Source: Streptomyces sp. NRRL WC-3618
GTDB taxonomy: Bacteria; Actinomycetota; Actinomycetes; Streptomycetales; Streptomycetaceae
Assembly (NCBI RefSeq): GCF_001280005.1
Contig: NZ_LGDW01000117.1
Span: 1-8,879 of the forward strand
Direction: 5' to 3'
Length of the DNA stretch: 8,879 nucleotides
Below the pieces are notes generated by a model, which saw nothing but the letters and a program-made list of their open reading frames with translations, ran no database searches and was not told where the DNA came from. Shown in pieces: positions 1 through 5,253 of the stretch (position 1 is its first letter; every line of letters starts with the position of its first letter). The position numbers were made by a program, and so were the translations under genes.

Positions 1-32
1 GGCTTGGGGGGCACGGGAGGCACGGGGGGCAT
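1..32 (-). CDS. Probable start of a Pro-rich protein (partial, runs off the left edge)
   Basis: Only the first ten codons are visible, reading Met-Pro-Pro-Val-Pro-Pro-Val-Pro-Pro-Lys. The call rests on an ATG at 32-30 preceded by AGGAG at 41-37 with a 4-nt spacer, a good Streptomyces ribosome binding site, and on its position downstream of and codirectional with the kinase gene. The Pro-Pro-Val repeat comes from near-identical GGCACGGGG-like 9-mers in the DNA. Proline-rich N-termini are common on Streptomyces membrane proteins and kinases, but nothing here allows a function. It could also be a chance ATG in a G-rich intergenic tract. Confidence 0.4.
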   Translation of the reverse strand, partial: MPPVPPVPPK

Positions 33-111
33 GGGGCTCCTGCTTCGGTGCGGAGGCGCACGGGACCGGGGTGGAGGGAAGGGGGTGTAAACGTATTCCA
101 CGCTAGGTCTC

Positions 112-145
112 GTTGCCCGAGCCGGTCAATGGCGCGACGGGCAGC
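112..145 (-). terminator. Stem-loop downstream of the kinase gene
   Basis: GTTGCCCG (112-119) pairs with CGGGCAGC (138-145), eight pairs including one G-U. A nested GCC/GGC pairing (121-123 with 131-133) lies in the loop. It starts 23 nt past the kinase stop codon and has no T-run, as is usual for actinomycete hairpin terminators. It probably ends kinase transcription before the gene at the left edge. The termination role is inferred from position and structure only. Confidence 0.45.
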
Positions 146-167
146 ATGATCAGGCACGCGGCGACTC

Positions 168-1691
168 TCATGTCCGGGGCCGGAAGTTCGCCCCCGTGGA
201 CTCCTTCCCGGTGATCGTGGCCACGCAGCGCATGACGCGCAGGCCGTCGGCGTACTGGGTCTGTGTGGGCGGGAGCACGTCGACGGTCCAGCGGTCGGGG
301 GCGATTTCGCGGGCGTCGCCCTGTCTGGACGCGGCCAGGACGGCGGGTGAGCAGAGTCTCCGTACGCCCGGGTGTTTCTCCAGTTCCTGCTGGTTGTTGG
401 TCATGCCGTCGGAGGGGAGCGGGGCTATCGCGAACGTCTCCCAGGGGTGCGACACCAGGCAGTCGGAGCGGTTCACGCTGACGATGCCGACGGTGACGAC
501 CATGCCGCCCCAGCATTCGGCGGTCGTGGTGCAGCGGCCGCCCAGGCCGGGGACGTCGGCTGCCGGACAGTTGTCAGTCGTGGTCGGTACGGCGAAACCG
601 GCATCCGCGGCCGGGGCCGATCCGTTCGGGCCGCCCGTACCGGATGCGGCGACGGAAGGGGAGCGTCCGGCGGTGGGCGTCTGGCTCGTCGAGGGCGGCA
701 GGTACTCGTACGCCACCGTCGCGCCCGTACCGACGACGACCACCGCCAGGGCCGCCACCGACACCCGCACACTCACCTTTCTCCGGCGTGGGGAGGCCGT
801 GGGCGGCGAAACCGTGGTGGGCGGCGCGGAGGGCGGAGCGGCCTCGGGAGCGGGGGTGGCGTGGCCCGTGGCCGACAGGTCGACGGCGGCCAGCGCGTCC
901 CTGAGGGCCGCCGCGCTCGGGAGGCGGTCGGCCGGGTCCGGGGCCATGGCGTGGCGGAGGACCTCGGTGAGGCGCGGGCTCACTCCAGGGAGGTCGGGGA
1001 GGGGCCAGGTGTGCCTGACGATGACCTCCGCGATGCCGAGGCTGCCCTCCGCCGGGAAGTGCGGGGGCCTGCCGTGCATGAGGGCGTAGATCGTGGCGGC
1101 GAGGGAGTACACGTCCCCGGCGTGCGTGGGCTCGGCCAGCCGGAATGCCTCCGGCGGGGCGTACGCGGGTGTCAACGCCTCCCGGGTGACCGACAGTTCC
1201 TGGCCGGGGCGGGGCATCGCGGCCAGCCCGAAGTCGGCGAGGCCGACGTTTCCGTACCGGTCGATCATGATGTTGCCGGGCTTGATGTCGCGGTGCAGTA
1301 CGCCGGAGGCGTGGGCCGCTGCCAGCGCGTCGGCGATGCGTACGCCGATGTCCCGCGCCTCGGCGGCCGGGAGCGGGCCCTGCTGGTGGAGGCGGTCGCC
1401 GAGCGAGCCGCCGGGGCACAGTTCCAGGACCATGTAGGGGCGGCCGTTGTCGAGCACCCCGGCGTCGTACACCGCCACCACGTGCGGGTGGCCCGACAGC
1501 TGACCGGCGGCGGTGACCTCGCGCAGGAATCGTTGCCGGTCGCGGTCGGTGGCCAGTACCCGGCTGTCCATCTTGAGGGCGACCTCGCGGCCCACGGCCA
1601 GTTGGCGGGCCCGGTACACGGTGGCGAACCCGCCCTGGCCGAGGACCTCGGCGACCTCGTAACCGGGCACGCCCGTACGTTCGAACTGCAT
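168..1691 (-). CDS. Transmembrane Ser/Thr protein kinase (STPK)
   Basis: Predicted 507-residue receptor-type eukaryotic-like Ser/Thr kinase that phosphorylates protein substrates at the inner face of the membrane. The kinase domain spans about residues 11-270. It has the Gly-rich loop GQGGFATVY (18-26), VALK with ATP-binding Lys40, HRDIKPGN (133-140, catalytic Asp135), DFG (153-155) and an APPE variant of the APE motif (178-181). A Pro/Thr-rich linker (about 275-303) and a basic RRRK lead into one membrane helix (about 309-328). The C-terminal part of about 180 residues should lie outside the cell. It carries six cysteines (375, 387, 393, 411, 447, 489) and no PASTA repeats. The ATG at 1691 is chosen because GGGGGAG (1707-1701) lies 9 nt upstream and the kinase fold begins at once; the frame stays open further upstream but without family similarity. 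It is divergent from the Mut7-C gene. Substrate and ligand are unknown. Confidence 0.95.
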   Translation of the reverse strand: MQFERTGVPGYEVAEVLGQGGFATVYRARQLAVGREVALKMDSRVLATDRDRQRFLREVTAAGQLSGHPHVVAVYDAGVLDNGRPYMVLELCPGGSLGDRLHQQGPLPAAEARDIGVRIADALAAAHASGVLHRDIKPGNIMIDRYGNVGLADFGLAAMPRPGQELSVTREALTPAYAPPEAFRLAEPTHAGDVYSLAATIYALMHGRPPHFPAEGSLGIAEVIVRHTWPLPDLPGVSPRLTEVLRHAMAPDPADRLPSAAALRDALAAVDLSATGHATPAPEAAPPSAPPTTVSPPTASPRRRKVSVRVSVAALAVVVVGTGATVAYEYLPPSTSQTPTAGRSPSVAASGTGGPNGSAPAADAGFAVPTTTDNCPAADVPGLGGRCTTTAECWGGMVVTVGIVSVNRSDCLVSHPWETFAIAPLPSDGMTNNQQELEKHPGVRRLCSPAVLAASRQGDAREIAPDRWTVDVLPPTQTQYADGLRVMRCVATITGKESTGANFRPRT

Positions 1692-1818
1692 GCTGCCGTG
1701 CTCCCCCACCGACGACACCCACCGCCGGGTCGGAGTGCCGGATCGGGTGTTGAGCGCCGAGAGTAGTGCACCGGAAAACGCCGGGCGTGCCCTGTCCGGC
1801 GGATGGCATCCTGGCGGG
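1692..1818. promoter_or_regulatory. Divergent intergenic region between kinase and Mut7-C genes
   Basis: These 127 nt separate two divergent starts and must hold both promoters if neither gene is read from elsewhere. I see the kinase ribosome binding site (1707-1701, minus strand) and G-rich bases just before the GTG of the plus-strand gene. I see no convincing -35/-10 pair with proper spacing on either strand and no clear operator palindrome. Confidence 0.5.
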
Positions 1819-2658
1819 GTGAGCAGACCGGAGATCGTCATCAGTTTCGCCCCTGAGCTGCGGCTTTTCGTTCCGTCCGAGCGGCGCGCAGGGCCGACGA
1901 CGCTGGTGACCGACGGGTCGTCCTCGCTGGGTCACGTGGTCGAGTCGCTGGGTGTGCCGCTCACCGAGGCCGGACGGCTGCTCGTCGACGGCCGGGACGT
2001 GACGGTGTCCCATGTGCCGGGCGCGGGCGAGAGCGTGGAGGTCGGCGCCGTCGTCAGACCGCAGTCGGTGCCGGGGGCACCGCTCCGTTTCCTGCTCGAC
2101 GTGCATCTGGGCACGCTCGCCCGTCGGCTGCGGCTCCTGGGCGTCGACGCGGCGTACGAGAGCGAGGACATCGGCGATCCGGCGCTGGCCGCGTTGTCGG
2201 CGGCCGAGCGGCGCGTGCTGCTGTCCCGGGACCGGGGGCTGCTGCGGCGCCGGGAGCTGTGGGCGGGCGCGTACGTCTACAGCGACCGTCCGGACGACCA
2301 GCTGAGGGACGTCCTCGACCGGTTCGCGCCCGTACTCGCCCCGTGGAGCCGGTGCACCGCCTGCAACGGGCGGCTGGAGCAGGCCGACAAGCAGACGGTC
2401 GGCGACCGGTTGGAGGACGGGACGCGGCGTACGTACGACGTGTTCGCGCAGTGCGTGGAGTGCGCACGTCTGTACTGGCGGGGTGCGCACCACGCGCGGC
2501 TGGAGGCGATCGTCGAGGGTGCGCTGAGCGAGTTCGGCGGGCACCGGGACCGTCGGGTTACCGGTGGGGGAACCGCGGGAACCGGCGACCGCACTATGTC
2601 GTTGAACGGGCGTAGTGAAAGGGACGTATTGACAGGAGACGATGAGGGGAGACTCTGA
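1819..2658 (+). CDS. Ubiquitin-like / Mut7-C RNase domain protein
   Basis: Predicted 279-residue cytoplasmic protein. Residues about 5-80 form a small beta-grasp (ubiquitin-like) domain of the Ub-Mut7C type. Residues about 90-235 are a Mut7-C domain, a PIN-like nuclease fold: FLLDVHLGTLARRLRLLG with Asp94, then LLSRDRGLL with Asp138 as likely metal-binding acids. A zinc-ribbon-like pair follows, CTAC (179-182) and CVEC (212-215). The family is predicted to act on RNA, but I know of no defined substrate for the actinobacterial members. The GTG at 1819 is chosen because the ubiquitin-like domain starts directly after it and the preceding in-frame codons look noncoding; its ribosome binding site is weak (GGCGGG immediately upstream). 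The last 34 codons lose the G/C third-position bias, so the tail may be poorly conserved. The stop (2656-2658) overlaps a possible CTG start of the next gene. Confidence 0.9.
   Translation: MSRPEIVISFAPELRLFVPSERRAGPTTLVTDGSSSLGHVVESLGVPLTEAGRLLVDGRDVTVSHVPGAGESVEVGAVVRPQSVPGAPLRFLLDVHLGTLARRLRLLGVDAAYESEDIGDPALAALSAAERRVLLSRDRGLLRRRELWAGAYVYSDRPDDQLRDVLDRFAPVLAPWSRCTACNGRLEQADKQTVGDRLEDGTRRTYDVFAQCVECARLYWRGAHHARLEAIVEGALSEFGGHRDRRVTGGGTAGTGDRTMSLNGRSERDVLTGDDEGRL
2577..2603 (+). promoter_or_regulatory. Candidate ECF-sigma promoter (SigR-like spacing)
   Basis: GGGAAC (2577-2582) and GTT (2601-2603) are separated by exactly 18 nt, as in the Streptomyces SigR pattern GGAAT-N18-GTT, with C replacing the final T of the -35. 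It sits inside the low-bias tail of the Mut7-C gene and would start a transcript near 2610 serving the downstream membrane-protein gene. Such short patterns arise by chance in GC-rich DNA, so this is only a candidate. Confidence 0.25.
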
Positions 2659-2831
2659 CAGAAGCCTCAGGCACCAGCGGTGTCGCCCGTCCGCCCTCAC
2701 CCCGTCTCTTCCCGGACACCACCCCGTCACGCGGACTGGGAACGCTCCTGCCGTCCCCCCTTGCTTCGCTCTTCAACTCCCCCGTCCGCCCCCGCAGCGC
2801 GTGGGCGCACCGTGGAAGGACGACGCGCGCT

Positions 2832-3884
2832 GTGTCCTCATTGCCGATCGTGCCCATAGCCCCGCCCGCTCCGACGGTCCAGCTCCCTGCCCCGGGCGCC
2901 GCCGACTGTCCCGCCATGGCTGCCGGCTCCTCCTTCTTCTCCCGGTTCCCCGTTGCCCGGCACGCCCGCCGGGTGCTGTGTGTGCTGCCGCTCGTGCTCA
3001 TCGGGATCTGGGCGGCGGACAACTGGCGGGTCCTGCACGACGGGGCCTGGCGGCTCACCACCGCCGACCCCGGCTGGCTGGCCGTCGGAACCGCGTTCAC
3101 GTTCCTGTGCTGGGTCTCCGCCGCCTTCGCCCGGCAGGGGGCGATCCCCGAGCGGCTGCCGCCGGGACTGCTGCTGGCCTCGCAGTTCGCCGCCGGCGCG
3201 GCCAACAACGTCCTTCCGGCCGGTCTCGGCGCCCACGCCGTCACCCTGCGCTTCCTGACCGGCCGTGGCATCCCGCTGGCCCGGGCCACCGCGTCCCTCG
3301 CCCTGTACTCGCTGGTCAAACCGGTCGCGAAGCTCCTGGTGATCCTCGTGCTGCTGGCGACCTTCCCGACCTCCCTGGGCACCACCGACCTCTTCCCGAA
3401 CGAGGGGACCCTGGTCCCCATCGTCGTGGGCGTGGCGGGCGCGGTGGTCGTCGGGGCGCTGCTTGTGACCTTCGTACGTCCCCTGCGGCGCCCCCTGCTG
3501 GGCGGTCTGCGCACCGCCCTGACCGACGCGCGGCAGCTGCACACCCGGCCCGCCCGGGTCATCGCGCTCTGGGGCGGTTCTGCGGGCTTCTCCCTGTGCC
3601 AGGCGGCCGTGCTGGCCAGTGTCGGGGCCTCACTGGGGCTGCCGGTGGCCTGGCCGGACGTCCTGTTCGCCTACCTCGCCGCGAGCGCCGCGGTCGGCGC
3701 CGTCCCCGCGCCGGCCGGGATCGGTCCGGTCGACGCGGCCCTGGTGTTCGCGCTGGCCGCGCTGGGCGCCCCGCTGCCCCTGGCCGCCGCGACCGTCGTC
3801 GGCTTCCGCGTCCTGACGGTCTGGCTGCCGCTGCTGCCGGGCGCCCTTGTGCTGTCGATGCTGGTGCGCGCCAAGGTGCTGTGA
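2832..3884 (+). CDS. LPG-synthase-TM family (flippase-like) integral membrane protein
   Basis: Predicted 350-residue polytopic membrane protein of the lysylphosphatidylglycerol synthase transmembrane-domain family (formerly UPF0104), which includes the flippase half of MprF. After a Pro-rich N-terminus (1-45), hydrophobic segments lie at about 46-62, 81-100, 112-132, 153-178, 195-214, 243-268, 273-296, 301-312 and 315-346. The family signature is visible as PAPAGIGPVDAAL (292-304), and NNVLPAGLGAHAVTLRFL (125-142) is another typical block. There is no C-terminal aminoacyl-transferase domain, so it is not a full MprF and probably does not aminoacylate lipids. Transport of a lipid or lipid-linked substrate is a family-based guess. 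The GTG at 2832 has GGAAGGA 11 nt upstream. A longer form starting at CTG 2655 would add 59 residues in frame. The gene is convergent with the PKS operon. Confidence 0.85.
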   Translation: MSSLPIVPIAPPAPTVQLPAPGAADCPAMAAGSSFFSRFPVARHARRVLCVLPLVLIGIWAADNWRVLHDGAWRLTTADPGWLAVGTAFTFLCWVSAAFARQGAIPERLPPGLLLASQFAAGAANNVLPAGLGAHAVTLRFLTGRGIPLARATASLALYSLVKPVAKLLVILVLLATFPTSLGTTDLFPNEGTLVPIVVGVAGAVVVGALLVTFVRPLRRPLLGGLRTALTDARQLHTRPARVIALWGGSAGFSLCQAAVLASVGASLGLPVAWPDVLFAYLAASAAVGAVPAPAGIGPVDAALVFALAALGAPLPLAAATVVGFRVLTVWLPLLPGALVLSMLVRAKVL

Positions 3885-3925
3885 CGCGCGGCCTGTTCTA
3901 CGGGCTGTCGTCACATTCCCGTCGT

Positions 3926-3954
3926 CCGCCCGGAGGGCGGGCCCGGCGCCCGCC
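3926..3954. terminator. Two overlapping, mutually exclusive GC hairpins
   Basis: CCGCCC (3926-3931) pairs with GGGCGG (3935-3940) across a GGA loop. Alternatively GGCGGGC (3936-3942) pairs with GCCCGCC (3948-3954) across a CCGGC loop. The two share 3936-3940, so only one can form at a time. They begin 42 nt after the stop of the membrane-protein gene and could end its transcription. No T-run follows. Confidence 0.5.
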
Positions 3955-3993
3955 GTGGCAGCGGCTGATGTCCGCGTAGGTGCGTACTCTCGG

Positions 3994-4046
3994 CGTGCCG
4001 GGCGCAGGCCCTCGTACTGGTTGTACGTGGGTCTGCGCCCGGTGCG
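3994..4046. repeat. 53-nt near-perfect palindromic element
   Basis: The left arm CCGGGCGCAGGCCC (3998-4011) pairs with GGGTCTGCGCCCGG (4029-4042) with a single G-T wobble. A T/T mismatch (4012, 4028) follows, then CGTAC (4013-4017) pairs with GTACG (4023-4027) around a TGGTT loop. Four outer pairs, two of them wobbles, extend it to 3994 and 4046. It would form a strong hairpin on either strand. From memory, similar GGGCGCAG...CTGCGCCC hairpins recur in Streptomyces intergenic DNA; that is recall, not a search result. It may serve as a bidirectional terminator or be a REP-like dispersed repeat. Confidence 0.75.
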
Positions 4047-4050
4047 GCGA

Positions 4051-4090
4051 GTGGGGGCACCTCCCACGCCCTCAAGGCAGTGGGGAAGCG
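4051..4090. repeat. Second palindromic block with alternative pairings
   Basis: GTGGG (4051-4055) pairs with CCCAC (4062-4066) in one fold. In another, CTCCCAC plus GCC (4061-4070) pairs with GGC plus GTGGGG (4076-4085) around a CTCAA loop with one bulged base. The block follows the 53-nt palindrome directly and may be part of the same repeated unit. It resembles GGGGGCACCTCCC-type motifs that I recall from Streptomyces intergenic DNA. Confidence 0.5.
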
Positions 4091-4111
4091 TGCATGACGC
4101 CGCGAGGCAGG

Positions 4112-4140
4112 CGGGACTTTGCGGACTCGCCCTAGTCCCG
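4112..4140 (-). terminator. Hairpin overlapping the 3' end of the methyltransferase gene
   Basis: CGGGACT (4112-4118) pairs with AGTCCCG (4134-4140), and an inner GCG (4121-4123) pairs with CGC (4128-4130) around GACT. The stem includes the methyltransferase stop codon (4132-4134). It is likely the terminator of the minus-strand operon, lacking a T-run. Function is inferred from structure and place. Confidence 0.55.
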
Positions 4141-5253
4141 GCGGGCCACCAGACGGTACGCGTTGGAGACGCCCAGGCGGTGGGAGAGCGGCCGGACGGC
4201 GAAGCGGTCCAGCAGGGTGCCCAGGATCAGCGCCGGGACGCCGGCCAGCAGCAGGGCTCCGCGCAGGATGCGGCGCAGGGCGTTCGGGGGGTGCGGCAGC
4301 CACGGGAGGTTGTCGCGCGGGGCGGCGTTGTCGAGGGCCAGCCAGACGGCGGCGAGCAGGTCGACGGGGTCGTGCGGCTCGGCGTGCTGCTCCAGGACGA
4401 CGGTGAAGCCCAGCTCGGTGAGCCGTTGCCGGAGGTTGTCGATGGGGACGAAGTGCAGGTGCTGGGGCTGGAGCCAGGGCAGCCACCAGCGGCCGAGCAG
4501 CCGGGCGTAACGGCTGTCGGGGTCGGGGACCTCGATCACCAGATGTCCGCCGGGCCGGATGGCCTGACGCGCGGCCTCCAGTTCGAGGGGCGGCTCGGTG
4601 CTGTGCTCCAGGTAGTGGAACATGCTGACGACGTCGTAGTGGGCGGTCAGTTCGGGGGCCAGCTCGGTGAAACTCCCCCGGTAGCCGCTTTCGACGCGAC
4701 CCGCCCGCTCGGCGAGTTCGGCGCCGTCGGTGAAGTCCAGTCCGTCGAAGGACGTGCCGGGGTGGACGACCCGGGCGGACTCGCAGAAGTGGCCGTGCCC
4801 GGTGCCGACGTCGAGCCACTTCTTGGGCGCGTCGTCGAAGGGGAGCAGGGCGCGGGCCCGCTGTTCGTACATTTTCCCGCGGCTCGCGAAGGTGTTGCCG
4901 AGCTGCTTCTCGCCGAGCCCGTCGTAGAAGTCGCGGTAGTAGAACTCCAGCCCGGCGGCGCTGAGCCGGGGGTTCTGGAAGGTGTGCCGGCAGTCCTGGC
5001 AGCGGTCGAGCACGAACTGTCCCGGCTTGTGCTGGAGCAGGTCGGTGGTCCGCAGCCGCGTCTCCAACCGGTCCGAGCCGCACCAGGTGCACCGGGTGCG
5101 CGGGGGTTCGAAGAACCGGTCGAGGCCGAAGGCCAGGTCGCCCTGGTAGGTGGGCCGGAGAGCGGCCACCTGCTCGGTACGGCTGGGCGTGGCCGGTGCC
5201 TCCGCCTCGCCTGCCGTCTTCTCGCTGTCCTGCGCTTGCCTTTCGTCACTCAT
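4132..5253 (-). CDS. Zinc-ribbon class I SAM-dependent methyltransferase
   Basis: Predicted 373-residue methyltransferase, last gene of the PKS operon. After a charged, low-complexity N-terminus (1-30), CTWC (55-58) and CQDC (85-88) form a zinc-ribbon-like module. The Rossmann methyltransferase domain (Methyltransf_23-like) follows, with SAM motif I LDVGTGHGHF (147-156), acidic LDF (172-174), FHYLEHS (212-218), a post-motif IRPGGHLVIEVPDPDSRYA (232-250) and PQHLHF (263-268). A hydrophobic stretch (about 331-349) near the C-terminus may bind the membrane. Such zinc-ribbon methyltransferases occur in glycan, deoxysugar and natural-product pathways, so O- or C-methylation of the sugar or polyketide is plausible; the acceptor is unknown. 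The ATG at 5253 has AAGGAG (5264-5259) 5 nt upstream and overlaps the preceding stop as ATGA, implying translational coupling. Codons upstream of it in the same frame are Arg-rich shadow of the glycosyltransferase gene. Confidence 0.9.
   Translation of the reverse strand: MSDERQAQDSEKTAGEAEAPATPSRTEQVAALRPTYQGDLAFGLDRFFEPPRTRCTWCGSDRLETRLRTTDLLQHKPGQFVLDRCQDCRHTFQNPRLSAAGLEFYYRDFYDGLGEKQLGNTFASRGKMYEQRARALLPFDDAPKKWLDVGTGHGHFCESARVVHPGTSFDGLDFTDGAELAERAGRVESGYRGSFTELAPELTAHYDVVSMFHYLEHSTEPPLELEAARQAIRPGGHLVIEVPDPDSRYARLLGRWWLPWLQPQHLHFVPIDNLRQRLTELGFTVVLEQHAEPHDPVDLLAAVWLALDNAAPRDNLPWLPHPPNALRRILRGALLLAGVPALILGTLLDRFAVRPLSHRLGVSNAYRLVARRD

Larger units (their letters stand above)
3885..4131. 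other. Convergent intergenic region rich in inverted repeats
   Basis: These 247 nt lie between two converging transcription units and hold four structured blocks listed separately (3926-3954, 3994-4046, 4051-4090, 4112-4140). Short open frames cross it on both strands, but none has a convincing start or plausible protein. It is best read as a bidirectional termination zone that contains a repetitive palindromic element. Confidence 0.7.

Noticed and set aside
196..1766. Long plus-strand open frames opposite the kinase
   Set aside because: They are Arg/Gly-rich antisense shadows produced by high GC. The minus-strand frame carries every kinase motif, and the shadows have no recognisable domain.
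574..2730. 718-codon minus-strand open frame spanning the kinase and Mut7-C genes
   Set aside because: It runs antisense to the Mut7-C gene and out of frame through the kinase, with low-complexity Arg/Pro/Gly composition and no domain.
2832..3884. Full MprF lysylphosphatidylglycerol synthase
   Set aside because: Only the transmembrane half is present; there is no C-terminal aminoacyl-transferase domain within the 350 residues.
2642..3979. Plus-strand open frame starting at ATG 2642 with AGGAG upstream
   Set aside because: The spacer is only 3 nt and the product is Arg/Pro-rich without membrane segments. The alternative frame gives a clean LPG-synthase-TM protein.
3630..4067. Minus-strand 145-codon frame through the palindrome
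   Set aside because: It overlaps the end of the membrane-protein gene in antisense and owes its apparent protein sequence to the palindromic repeat.
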